DNA of 44,265 bases from Gracilibacillus oryzae (GTDB lineage Bacteria > Bacillota > Bacilli > Bacillales > Amphibacillaceae). A program made the translations under genes and the position numbers. The notes under the pieces were generated by a model. The model did not search any database. It had not been told where the DNA came from and was given only the letters and a program-made list of their open reading frames with translations. Shown here piece after piece: positions 16,793 through 25,583 of the stretch; within the stretch, counting starts at the first letter, position 1, and every line of letters begins with the position of its first letter. The stretch lies in assembly GCF_009498735.1 (NCBI RefSeq), contig NZ_ML762424.1:1-44265 (forward strand). Direction: 5' to 3'.

Positions 16793-18283
16793 TCAATTGA
16801 CATCGTTCAAAAAGAACCAAAGTGAAAAATAAATCAGGATTTTCCCCACCTGGATTTTACCTGCTTCTTCTTTAAATTGATCATATTCTTCGTTTATTTC
16901 ATTGAGTTTTTCTCCAAATGATTCTCTATTTTTTTGAAAAAAATCTATAGCATCATTTGTTACTTCACTGCTTATACGGATCCAGTTATCTTGATATTCA
17001 CTTTTAATATCTACAAATTTTAAAAATTCGATTTTTTCTTTATCTTGCATGTATTCTAATACTTTTTCAAGATTATGAAATTCTCTGCTTTTTATATCTT
17101 TTTGTTCTACACTCCATTGACCAATTTGTTCACGTACATAGATTTTCAAATCCCCGACATTTTTCCTTTCATCTTTTGCCCACTCACTCCAAATCTTCGC
17201 ATTATCGATGGTCAGTTCAAACTCAGCAACCAAATCTTCCTGACTTTTCGCATCGATAAACTTTGCTTCCGCTGCTTCTGCCATTTCTCTTAATTGTTCT
17301 GCTCCTTCATTATCTACTTGATAACCAATAATGTTAATCAATGGGGCAACATTCGATTCTTTTAATGATTGGATTGCCGCAACAGGGTCACCATCACATG
17401 TTTCGATACCGTCACTTACAAGATAAATCGTATTTATATTTTCTTCTCCTTGCAGTTCCTTCCAATCATTTTCCACATATTCAATCGCACTTGCCATTGG
17501 TGTCCATCCAGCTGGATTAAATTGGTCTAGTGCTTTATTAAAATTATTACGATCAAAATTCCCTAGAGGATAAACCTCTTCAATTCCTTCACAAGATGCT
17601 GGTCGGTCGCTTTCGCTACTGGAGCCTTTATGACCATAAACATATAAAGATACATTGGCTGCTTCCGGCAAGTCTTGGACAAAGTTTTCAATTGCATCCT
17701 TGGCGAGCTGCATTCTCGTCTGGTCTCCTTCCAGATTAGCCATACTGCCACTCGCATCTAGTAATATAGCCATATTGTAGTTTTGTTTAACCGTTACAGC
17801 TGCTTCTCCATCTCCTTCGTCCACCTCATCAGGCGGAGTAATACCCATCGCTTCCCATTGATCGAGTGCAATGTCAGGAGCCGTCAGTTCCTCTCTAAAC
17901 AAAGAAAACAAATATAATGTAAACTGATTAATTTCTTCCTCTGGTGTATCCTCTGTAATGATTGGAAACTGCTCCATAAGATTCATTAATTCATCATGTT
18001 CTTCAAGATTTTCCGGAAGCTCTGTACCCGAGAATTCACCGATGATAGGATATTCTACAGATTCCATAAAAGTCGTAGGAATTGGCGGATACGTATTTTC
18101 ATCGTCTATTTGATTGTCTGCTGAAACGTCATTTACCTCCTCGTTTTCCTCCTCTTCATTTATGTCACTTTCTTCAGTAGTTTCTTTTTGTCGAGTAATT
18201 TCGGTTTCCTCACTCTCTGAACTTTCTTCCGAACATGCCATGAGCAAGATTAGGCAAAGTATGAATAGACTTATTTTCTTCAC
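16793..18283 (-). CDS. VWA-domain lipoprotein
   Basis: 496 aa. The signal peptide ends in the lipobox LMAC (Cys17), so it is lipid-anchored outside the membrane. A very acidic linker follows (residues 18-60, mostly Glu, Asp, Ser). The von Willebrand factor A domain spans about 170-365, with an intact MIDAS: DASGSM (DxSxS) at the start of the fold, a central Thr in WTPMAS and DGIETCDGD. The C-terminal part is helical and charged. It resembles the exported VWA proteins YwmC/YwmD of B. subtilis in outline. The start codon is GTG, after AAGGGG. It lies 105 bp upstream of the PrsW-toxin gene, on the same strand. Confidence 0.85.
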   Translation of the reverse strand: MKKISLFILCLILLMACSEESSESEETEITRQKETTEESDINEEEENEEVNDVSADNQIDDENTYPPIPTTFMESVEYPIIGEFSGTELPENLEEHDELMNLMEQFPIITEDTPEEEINQFTLYLFSLFREELTAPDIALDQWEAMGITPPDEVDEGDGEAAVTVKQNYNMAILLDASGSMANLEGDQTRMQLAKDAIENFVQDLPEAANVSLYVYGHKGSSSESDRPASCEGIEEVYPLGNFDRNNFNKALDQFNPAGWTPMASAIEYVENDWKELQGEENINTIYLVSDGIETCDGDPVAAIQSLKESNVAPLINIIGYQVDNEGAEQLREMAEAAEAKFIDAKSQEDLVAEFELTIDNAKIWSEWAKDERKNVGDLKIYVREQIGQWSVEQKDIKSREFHNLEKVLEYMQDKEKIEFLKFVDIKSEYQDNWIRISSEVTNDAIDFFQKNRESFGEKLNEINEEYDQFKEEAGKIQVGKILIYFSLWFFLNDVN

Positions 18284-18487
18284 GATTATCCCCTTCCATC
18301 CAGTTAAGTTCTAAATTATGAAATTTTATCCTTTTTATCATATCATACTAGGGCAATAATTTACCCAAATAATAGGAAATTAACATTAACTTTATTTAAA
18401 GATGTGAAAATGTGAAGATACTATGGGAAAGGTTAAGTGAGAATTGCAACGGCAACAATACGATCAAATTACTTAAATGTAGTTAGA

Positions 18488-18530
18488 ATATAAAAAGAAA
18501 CCCAAGCAGTGTCCTACTTGGGAATTCTAA
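18488..18530 (+). repeat. decayed copy of the antitoxin 5' region
   Basis: ATATAAAAAGAAACCCAAGC then AGTGTCCTACTTGGGAATTC repeats 12701-12740 with few changes, including most of the hairpin. No TTGAC box precedes it and no toxin ORF follows. It is directly joined to copy B of the permease remnants. The 18284-18480 gap before it shows nothing else. Confidence 0.6.
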
Positions 18531-18559
18531 CCACAGACTTCATAAAATCTGGGGAAATT

Positions 18560-18999
18560 GCTTCATTCATAATGACAGGTGCATGCTTTGTATGGTAATC
18601 CGCTTCACGTGATCCATGTAAATCTCTAACGAACAACATTCCTTTAACAGAACTTCCAATGATGCCAGCAATAAAGAATCTTTGTAAAAATAAAAAGGCG
18701 ATGAAAATGGGTAATACAGATATGGCTGCACCATCATCAGCACGCCATAATCAATTGATTGCAGGCCTGTTAAAGTTGCTAATGCGACAGGCAATGTGTA
18801 CTTATCTTCTGTTGTTATCGTAATTAATGGCCACAAGAAATTATTCCACTGACGGGTGAACAGGAAAATAGATACAGCTGCAATAGCTGGCACCATTGTA
18901 GGTAAGACAACTTTGAAAAAAATCCCCCCCACTACTGCCATCAATTCTTGCCGCTTCAATTAAGGAATTCGGTACCGACTGCATATATTTTGCCGCATC
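18560..18999 (-). pseudogene. decayed carbohydrate ABC transporter permease, copy B
   Basis: The minus strand encodes the C-terminal third of a MalG-type permease: QSVPNSLIEAARIDG, FFKVVLPTMVPAIAAVSIFL, RQWNNFLWPLITITTEDKYT, LQSIDYGVLMM, LFLQRFFIAGIIGSSVK. The frame breaks twice, at a seven-G run near 18930 and by loss of one G after GTGCTGATGATG (about 18735). After the expected stop, the text reads into what looks like the start of another gene (HTKHAPVIMNEAIS), also found decayed in copy A. Non-functional. Confidence 0.82.
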
Positions 19000-19160
19000 A
19001 GACTACTGATTTGCAAACGTTATTTCATCAACAATTAAAATAGAGTGCTTAACTATAATAGATTATTAGGCCAAACTGGTGGCAAGCCAACATTTGAGTA
19101 ACAAGAGAATTTCCTTTAAAATTAAAGATAAGTTATAGAACTAATAAAGGAGCTCTTTAT

Positions 19161-19910
19161 ATGATCCATGCTAATAGTACAACCAATCATGCCGGAATAA
19201 AGATAACAGGTGATTTCTACGATTTTGAAAAGCTATATGAATCGCTGCATACGATCGTCGGTGAAGAAGGAGAGTATTATCGTTTTGATGGTGCTAGATT
19301 GAGAGTCTTGGGCTTTTGCTATGATCTTCGCCATGCGATCATGGGCCACCGGGAAGTAGAGTTTGTTGAAAACGGAATGGATGAGGATAAAATGAAATTC
19401 TTATCCATTGTAGGGAGTGATAAAAATATATACCTTTCCTGCACGATCCTTTGGCCAGAAGCGCTTTTTGTGATGATGGCATTGAATGACTTTGTCAATT
19501 TGTATGCAAGCAAACAGGCAAAAGGCAGTTACCGAATCTATAGTGATTTTCGTAATATTTGGGATTCCTCGATTACTACTGTCCGCCAGTTTCAAGCAGC
19601 TGTTGCAAATTGCATGGAAGAGACAATACCAATAAAATCAATCAATCGAATTTTCAAGTTAATGAATAATGATTATACTTGGACAGATGATTATGTCACA
19701 CAGTATTTGGACGAATTGAATGTAGCATTCATTGAAATGGATACAGAGAAACGTTTGAAGAATATCTCGATTATGGCAAAACGAATTGCAGAGAAAGGTA
19801 AAGGTTATCAACAATTGAAAGAAGCTTTGGAACAAGCGGCACGAGAATATAACTGCCCAGTTTCACAATTAAGAACAGCAACGGAGTATCCTGAATTCAT
19901 GGATTGGTAG
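19161..19910 (+). CDS. DUF6904-like conserved protein
   Basis: 249 aa, soluble, no signal. The opening STTNHAGIKITGDFYDFEKL, then LRVLGFCYDLRHAIMGHREV and LFVMMALNDFVNLYASK, matches a conserved Bacillaceae family that I believe is DUF6904. No enzyme motif is seen. AAAGGAG lies 10 nt before the ATG. The next gene starts 14 bp after the stop, so the two form an operon. Family function is unknown. Confidence 0.75.
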   Translation: MIHANSTTNHAGIKITGDFYDFEKLYESLHTIVGEEGEYYRFDGARLRVLGFCYDLRHAIMGHREVEFVENGMDEDKMKFLSIVGSDKNIYLSCTILWPEALFVMMALNDFVNLYASKQAKGSYRIYSDFRNIWDSSITTVRQFQAAVANCMEETIPIKSINRIFKLMNNDYTWTDDYVTQYLDELNVAFIEMDTEKRLKNISIMAKRIAEKGKGYQQLKEALEQAAREYNCPVSQLRTATEYPEFMDW

Positions 19911-19924
19911 AAGGAGATTTATTT

Positions 19925-20233
19925 ATGGGGAAAAGAAAGCAAAATGATAACTGGGCGGAAGCGAAAAAGAAATGTCGGCTGAATCAGGCGGATATACAAA
20001 TGGCAAAAGAATTAGGAATGACTCCTAAAAGTTTGTTGAAAAATATCCCTGCTCCAAACCAGCAGTGGAAAGCACCTGTGAAAGTTTGGGTGAGGGAATT
20101 ATATGAGGTGAAATTTGGTAGGATTATAGAAAGCAATACTGAACAAAGGAGTAAAAAGCATAAAGCTGCAAATCGATATGCTAGGGAGATTGAAGCGGAT
20201 CATCCTATTGATTTGGAGGATTTGCCATTTTAA
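19925..20233 (+). CDS. small conserved hypothetical protein, partner of the DUF6904-like gene
   Basis: 102 aa, strongly basic in the first half (MGKRKQNDNWAEAKKKCRLN), with KELGMTPKSLLKNIP that could form a helix-turn-helix-like or SAP-like pair of helices, and VWVRELYEVKFGRIIESN. The start is ATG 19925, because AAGGAG sits 9 nt upstream; the longer in-frame start at 19904 lies inside the previous gene. Possibly nucleic-acid-binding by charge, which is inference only. Confidence 0.7.
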   Translation: MGKRKQNDNWAEAKKKCRLNQADIQMAKELGMTPKSLLKNIPAPNQQWKAPVKVWVRELYEVKFGRIIESNTEQRSKKHKAANRYAREIEADHPIDLEDLPF

Positions 20234-20606
20234 ATTTATATAATATTTTTTGTATACTCCTGATTATATATCTTTGACAAGAGCACTACTAAAAATGTTG
20301 AATTCTTATCTAGTAATACCACACTTAATAATGGCATCCTAAAATCTCTACTAATGGATAGTTATTAGTGTGGTCAAAACCTTTTGATTTAATTTAAATT
20401 TCTAATTTTCCAACCTTATATAACTTTTTTATGAAGTATTATTCTCTATTTTTAGAGGAACTTCCAAGACCAATCTGTTTTCATACAGGGTCTCAAATCT
20501 ATTATACCTCGAGCGATTTTTTACTTTATAGACAATTACACATTCCCAATATAATAATTACCTCCGCATTCCCAAATGCTTCGACTTTATTTGACAAAAA
20601 ACTTCA
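20234..20606. other. intergenic region with a long inverted repeat
   Basis: ACCACACTTAATAA (20318-20331) and TTATTAGTGTGGT (20362-20374) form a 13-bp imperfect stem around a 30-nt loop, about 90 bp after the preceding stop codon, without a T-run. The rest is AT-rich with no ORF. Confidence 0.5.
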
Positions 20607-20636
20607 ATGACAATACCTCCCGTACAATATTATAAT
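20607..20636 (+). promoter_or_regulatory. promoter of the 20682-23197 operon
   Basis: ATGACA (20607-20612), 18 bp, TATAAT (20631-20636), with the transcript start expected near 20643, about 40 nt upstream of the first start codon. Confidence 0.55.
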
Positions 20637-20681
20637 GAATATAGATAATTAGAACTAGTATTGCAGAAAGGTGTGATTTAT

Positions 20682-21266
20682 TTGTACTATCAATCTGATT
20701 TTATTAATGTTTTATCTGAGGAGAATCCTCCTATATCACCATTAGAAGGTACTTTAGAAATACAAGAAAATCTATTTCAAGGCTTTAAAATAGTCGATAT
20801 GAATGGTAATGTTTTCGCCAATACTGTTCCAAGTGCTGCAGGTGGAGAGACAATTCATTTTGCTAATGGAGAGACGGCACATGTCCGTGAAAATATAGAA
20901 GGGGGCACAACCTTTGATTTCGTTGGGTTAGAAAGTGATATAACAACAAGACCTTCTATCTTTGACCAAGAATCAGTCTACCAAAATGGGGAATATATTG
21001 GCACATTAAAGCCCAACTTTATGGGAGACGGGATAAATTTCACCGCACCAGATGGTCAAAATTTATTTTCGGTTACCAATAGTTCTATTGGCGGTGAGCA
21101 AATTCATTTTAATTCTTCCCTTTTTGACACAACTACTGCCAGCTCCAATTTTGATTTAGCAAACTCATTTAGTGAGGTTGAGGCTGTTACTTCCCAATTC
21201 TCTATGGCTGACCTAGGTGGTTTTGCCCATGGAATGGATGGAATCGACATGCTGGGGTTATTCTAA
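20682..21266 (+). CDS. repeat-containing protein of unknown function, first gene of a coupled pair
   Basis: 194 aa, acidic, Gly/Asn/Ser-rich, no signal peptide or TM. Two copies of a roughly 32-residue beta-type unit are visible, ending AAGGETIHF and SIGGEQIHF, each preceded by a hydrophobic strand and [DN]G[NQ]. The C-terminus is MDGIDMLGLF, a hydrophobic tail. The start is TTG 20682, 8 nt after AAAGGTG, rather than TTG 20661. Its stop overlaps the next start (TAATG at 21264-21268), so translation is coupled and the products probably act together. The family is not recognised. Confidence 0.7.
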   Translation: MYYQSDFINVLSEENPPISPLEGTLEIQENLFQGFKIVDMNGNVFANTVPSAAGGETIHFANGETAHVRENIEGGTTFDFVGLESDITTRPSIFDQESVYQNGEYIGTLKPNFMGDGINFTAPDGQNLFSVTNSSIGGEQIHFNSSLFDTTTASSNFDLANSFSEVEAVTSQFSMADLGGFAHGMDGIDMLGLF

Positions 21267-23197
21267 TGGCAGTAAAAATCGAAAATTACTTCAAAGATGC
21301 AGCATTTGAATATGAACAAATTGAGAATGATATCAGATCTAAAATGCCTCAGGGCCTATCCGATGAAATATTAGCGTTTGTCCAAGTAAAAACGAATGAA
21401 GCTATGCAAAACATATGGAATATTTTTCAATCAAGAAATAATCAATTACAACAAGCGCAAGATTCTATCCCTGAAGAATATACATCACAAGATGTTCAAG
21501 CATACTATCAGTCATTTTTTAGAATTACCAATCCAAGTTATATTGCTGCCGATATTAAACGAGTATTGGCATTTAAAGAATTAGAGCAAGATTATTATGA
21601 TTTCATTAACACAATGGCAAACGGGGAATATGGAGAGCTTTTTCATCGTTATCAATACCCTTCCTCTTTCTTTGACGGAATGAGACGCGGTATAACATTA
21701 GATATACAGAAGCTAGCTGAAAGTTTAAAAGAATACACGGATAGTATTGGCCAGCATGCTATTGTTGTTGACTCTGTTAAAAGTGATCAAGCTGGAAAAT
21801 CTTTAATTAAAGGGGGAGCATCGTTACTTGGCTTGATGATCGGAGTTCCATTTGCCGGTGCAGGAGTCGGTGCACTAATGGGAGACAATAGTGAAGAACG
21901 AATAAATAAATCGATTCAAAAGGTATTCAAATCCTGGGATCTGTTTAATGCCAGAATACATACGTTTATCAACGAACTAGAAATACAATATAAATTTGCG
22001 ATGATAGCGATATATGGAAGCACACTACTACAAGTACATCATCAATTTAAAAATTTGAATGTTCAATTTGATGAACTCCAGCTTATGAAACCTGCTTATT
22101 CTCTTACACTTACGAATACTGAAAAAGAAAAGACTAGAGAATGGATTGTAAAAACAACCAATGGTATTCAAAACTTGTTAAAGCTGAAAAAGTATCGACA
22201 AGCAATTCAAGTGGCAGCAAAGTTCTTTACTATCGTAAAAAACAACCCTGTCATGGCAAGAACGGTAATAAATGATCAGCAATCAAGTATGTTTATCGCG
22301 CATTTATTTTATTATACCGCATACCAGGAAGCACTTTTAGAAGAATATAGAAATGGACATCTTGACAGTTTTTATCAAACCTCCAATTACCTATTTCAAG
22401 AGATGTTTATATTAATTGGTGAACAAGATATGCAGAAGATTGGTTTTTCAAGTCCCAGTAAGCTAATTATCCGTATGATTAAAGAATCCGTACGTCGAAA
22501 CCAAATCGGAGATCTAGTCATTTTCCATGATCATATGGGTAGAGTAATCGATAGAATAGAAAAACAGCATTTTTATGAAGGTGAGAACACGTCAAATAAC
22601 TTGACTAAGGATATGAGAGGATTATATGCTGCTAGACTATTCTTGATGGATCATCTACATCCTTCTGTTAAACAAGAGAATCCATTATCAAAACGAGATT
22701 GGAAAGCACTAATAATCAATGATAAAGAGTTAAATCAACCAGATGCCTTTACAACATTCTTAAAAAAGAAATACTGGCTAGCTGCGGTTTGGCCATGGGG
22801 AAATGCTCCGTTCACTTGGATTGGTGCTCACAAAAAGGCTTTAAGTGGTGTTGTTATCAGTATAGGTTTATTAACCGGTGCGTATTTTAACTCTGAGGAA
22901 ATTTACCAATTCGCCAAAGATAAAATCGGATTTGGACAAGAACAGACGCAAGCTTCAACAGATGAAACAACGAACAAAGAATCAATTTCCTATCATATCA
23001 CAACTGAATTTGCCAATGTGAGATCTGCTCCTGGTTTAAGTAGCAATGTTTTATTTGTGGCAACTATGGAGGATTCTTTGAAATTCTTAGATCAGCAAAG
23101 CATAGATGAGGAAAACAGGGTTTGGTATAAGGTAGAAAATCAGCATGGTGAAATTGGTTGGATTAGTAGTAACATTGTAGCAGAGAGGAATAGTTGA
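21266..23197 (+). CDS. large membrane-associated protein with C-terminal SH3b domain, second gene of the pair
   Basis: 643 aa. Residues 1-180 and 215-500 are mostly helical and charged. Residues 184-210 form a glycine-zipper hydrophobic stretch (KGGASLLGLMIGVPFAGAG) that could insert as a hairpin. One TM segment lies near 525-541 (ALSGVVISIGLLTGAYF). An SH3b domain fills 570-640 (FANVRSAPGLSSNVLFV, WYKVENQHGEIGWISSNIV). SH3b domains usually bind cell wall, so the C-terminus is likely outside. No protease, nuclease or GTPase motif is found. Translation is coupled to the upstream repeat protein. Not recognised as a known family. Confidence 0.72.
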   Translation: MAVKIENYFKDAAFEYEQIENDIRSKMPQGLSDEILAFVQVKTNEAMQNIWNIFQSRNNQLQQAQDSIPEEYTSQDVQAYYQSFFRITNPSYIAADIKRVLAFKELEQDYYDFINTMANGEYGELFHRYQYPSSFFDGMRRGITLDIQKLAESLKEYTDSIGQHAIVVDSVKSDQAGKSLIKGGASLLGLMIGVPFAGAGVGALMGDNSEERINKSIQKVFKSWDLFNARIHTFINELEIQYKFAMIAIYGSTLLQVHHQFKNLNVQFDELQLMKPAYSLTLTNTEKEKTREWIVKTTNGIQNLLKLKKYRQAIQVAAKFFTIVKNNPVMARTVINDQQSSMFIAHLFYYTAYQEALLEEYRNGHLDSFYQTSNYLFQEMFILIGEQDMQKIGFSSPSKLIIRMIKESVRRNQIGDLVIFHDHMGRVIDRIEKQHFYEGENTSNNLTKDMRGLYAARLFLMDHLHPSVKQENPLSKRDWKALIINDKELNQPDAFTTFLKKKYWLAAVWPWGNAPFTWIGAHKKALSGVVISIGLLTGAYFNSEEIYQFAKDKIGFGQEQTQASTDETTNKESISYHITTEFANVRSAPGLSSNVLFVATMEDSLKFLDQQSIDEENRVWYKVENQHGEIGWISSNIVAERNS

Positions 23198-23241
23198 ACC
23201 ATTCGTTAACAAATCCCTTCAATATTTGATCAATATAAAAG

Positions 23242-23276
23242 CAGCTTATTTATACAAACAAATAAGCTGTTTTTTT
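23242..23276 (+). terminator. terminator of the coupled two-gene operon
   Basis: 10-bp perfect stem CAGCTTATTT/AAATAAGCTG with an 8-nt loop and seven T, 45 bp after the stop codon. Confidence 0.92.
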
Positions 23277-23321
23277 ATTTCTTTCTCTTTGCTTAGTTCA
23301 TAAGAAGCGTCATCCTACATC

Positions 23322-23690
23322 CTAGTTAAGCACCAAAGGATTAAACTGATTTTCCAAGGCAATTTTCCAATTCTTTGTTGCTGGCACTAAGTTGAATTGC
23401 AGCACTTCTTGCAATCTACCGCTGATTTCCACTTCATATTGCTGGACAGCAGCCTCCAACCCTTTTTGCACTTTTTTCATGTGATTAGTTACTTCTTCGC
23501 TAACATATTCATCATCCAATTCATTAATGGCATTTTCAATTGTTGCAAAAGCATGGATGATATCTTCGAATAAGTACATTGTTTCTTCCATTTGTCTTTC
23601 CTTCAGCGCTGATTGAATGTGCAGTACTCCTTCTAAAACTGTTTCCGATAAACCTAATACGTTTTTCATTACATCTAATTGTTTTTCCAT
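23322..23690 (-). CDS. helical protein of unknown function near the flagellin locus
   Basis: 122 aa, predicted all-helical and acidic (MEKQLDVMKNVLGLSETVLE, AFATIENAINELDDEY, LQEVLQFNLVPATKNWK). AAAAGGTGA 6 nt upstream fixes ATG 23690; a GTG three codons earlier lies inside this site. It resembles small flagellar chaperone or export-related helical proteins in composition, but no family is recognised. It follows the mini-flagellin-like gene by 49 bp on the same strand. Confidence 0.65.
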   Translation of the reverse strand: MEKQLDVMKNVLGLSETVLEGVLHIQSALKERQMEETMYLFEDIIHAFATIENAINELDDEYVSEEVTNHMKKVQKGLEAAVQQYEVEISGRLQEVLQFNLVPATKNWKIALENQFNPLVLN

Positions 23691-23739
23691 CTGTATCACC
23701 TTTTCTTTGTTGTAATAAGTAATCTTAAAATAAGAATTA

Positions 23740-24024
23740 CTAATGCAGTGTTTCTGTTCTGTGCAGTTGACCGGATAAATGGTTTACTTCCTCCTGCAAT
23801 TGCTGGAAAGTCTGATTGATCATTGATCGCTTATATGCTGGTAACTTATGATCTTCTGCTTGGATTGCTAATTCTTTCATTAATCTTAGATTCTGTTCTA
23901 TTAGTGTTAATAAATTCATTTCTTTGTCAATTTGTTGCATTCTTTCTTCTAATAACTTCTTTTCATTATTATTCAAGGAATCATCCGTTCTATGTAGGCT
24001 TATGTTATATATATCGGTCAACAT
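23740..24024 (-). CDS. mini-flagellin-like coiled-coil protein
   Basis: 94 aa. Residues 40-94 (EQNLRLMKELAIQAEDHKLP, then LQEEVNHLSGQLHRTE) align by eye with the flagellin D0/D1 helix ([18 protein letters not shown], then [16 protein letters not shown]) of the large flagellin at 26251. It lacks the N-terminal INNN start, the variable domain and the C-terminal LLG end. ATG 24024 has no clear Shine-Dalgarno, so the true start is uncertain. It may be a flagellin fragment that has become its own gene, or a pseudogene. Confidence 0.5.
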   Translation of the reverse strand: MLTDIYNISLHRTDDSLNNNEKKLLEERMQQIDKEMNLLTLIEQNLRLMKELAIQAEDHKLPAYKRSMINQTFQQLQEEVNHLSGQLHRTETLH

Positions 24025-24686
24025 TATTGAAAATGAACTATTATTTGAAATAAGGTGGGATTAATTATTCAAATTCCTTTTTCTAATAAGATCCAATTAC
24101 TCCTCATATTGTTTTATCTACTATTAAAGTCCAGAACTACTCTAATAGGTTTTTGTCTATATATAGTTTCTTAATTTTTGTTGAAGGGGGAACTTGGTAG
24201 ATAAATGATGATGGAAAGAAATAATAGGGTTTTTAGCAAATTATGCAAATCATTTTTATTTTAAATGCTTTGTAGTTCAATCTCTTAATCAATAAATTAA
24301 TTATGAGTCGAAATAGTACTACAGAAGAATCCTTTCAAATTAATTTAAATAGTCATAATCAAAATTTTGACACCCAAACATTATCCACTTCTATGAAATG
24401 AACGAAGAACGAAATCGCTTTGCGATGGCTAAAAACCTGAAAAGATAAAACACAAAAACCTAATGAGATAAAAACATTCACATTTATTTCATAATAAAAG
24501 AAGAAAAGTATGCCCTTTTATGGTATTGTTTAATCGCCAAACCAAACAAACCAAGAAAGAGAGCATACTTTTCTATGAGAATTATACCACAGAATCGAAC
24601 AAAAAGGCACCACCATAATACGGCAAATCGATCTCCACCTTCCTTCTATAGAGGAATGCATATAGTTTGAATCTATAGTAGGAGGT
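24025..24686. other. gene-poor gap with an IS-end-like inverted repeat
   Basis: AGAAAAGTATGC (24502-24513) and GCATACTTTTCT (24563-24574) are perfect 12-bp arms 49 bp apart. They are followed by an ATG-started 31-codon open stretch (MRIIPQNRTKRHHHNTANRS) that ends in a stop. It looks like debris of an insertion sequence; the family is not recognised. The rest is AT-rich with no gene. Confidence 0.4.
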
Positions 24687-24690
24687 AATT

Positions 24691-25241
24691 ATGATGGAGC
24701 GATATAAACAAAAAATAGAACTATATTTTGAAGCCGGAATCTTCAAGGGAATACAACGCAGTTTCAGAATTTAATAGACGAGTGTTACAACCTAGATTGG
24801 TATAGCTACACGAAATCTACCTTTGGGGGTCCTTTAGCAGTAATGAAATATCTTGGTCGATACACCCATCCTATTGCCATCTCTAATTAGAGGATTCTAT
24901 CTGTAGATACAGATACAGTCACTATAGGTGTAAAAGATTATAAAGATAACAATAAAAAGAAACAAGTAACTTTGAAGACCAGTGAATTTATTCGCCGATT
25001 TTTAATGCATGTTCTTCCAGCCGGGTTTGTGAAAATCAGGTATTACGGATTATTGGCTAACCGAAATAGAAAAACAAAGCTTACTATTTGCCGAAGGCTA
25101 ACAAGAAATCCTGTCTATAAACCGCAATTTGAGGGTCTTAGTAATACAGAAATTCTGTCTTTATTGTTAGGAAAAGATGTCACCCTGTGTCCTGGGTGTA
25201 AAAAAGCACATCTTGAACCCGACGAAAAAGATTCCTCCTGA
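24691..25241 (+). pseudogene. IS91-family transposase remnant
   Basis: The left end (MMERYKQKIELYFEAGIFKG after AGGAGG) looks like a transposase N-terminus. An internal deletion then joins it to the C-terminal part: YTKSTFGGPLAVMKYLGRYT with HPIAISN, a TAG stop, RILSVDTD, then SEFIRRFLMHVLPAGFVKIR and YYGLLANRNRKTKL, and a final zinc-type CPGCKKAH. KYLGRYTHRIAIS and FIRRFLLHVLPxGFxRIRHYG are IS91-family signatures. Frame changes, an in-frame stop and the missing centre make it inactive. Confidence 0.8.
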
Positions 25242-25583
25242 TGAAATAGAACTTCATATATTTAAAAAAGCCTCTTCAGTGGGGAGGGGGAAAGTGTATC
25301 TAACATACTGCCTTTCACTGAACCAGAAAGCATGGATGTAAAGTGAAAGAATAAAAAAACAGAGAATCTAAGAGAATTGGAAAGTTTGAATCCCCAAGGG
25401 CGAAGCACTAACCCCGCGACTTCATTCTTCTCGGGCAATCAAAAATTTTGCATGAGTAGGTAAATAAAATGACAAGAAGGCACGATGAGCAGAATACATC
25501 CGCTTATCGTGCCTTCTTTCCCGCAAAACTTCCGATTGTCCCCTTAACGAACCGTCCCCGCGTTGCCCCTTTAAAGCTTACCC
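25242..25583. other. gap with a 17-bp hairpin and REP-like 12-mer
   Basis: AAGAAGGCACGATGAGC (25474-25490) pairs with GCTTATCGTGCCTTCTT (25502-25518) across an 11-nt loop, one pair being G-U. AACGAACCGTCC at 25546-25557 repeats 13740-13751. Together these look like the end of a decayed REP or IS unit. No gene is seen. Confidence 0.5.

Noticed and set aside
18567-18959. A 130-codon intact gene
   Set aside because: It is a chimera of frames across two frameshifts in a permease pseudogene; the conserved text switches frame.
20682-23197. LXG or WXG toxin pair
   Set aside because: No WXG motif, LXG domain or toxin tip; the second protein ends in an SH3b domain.
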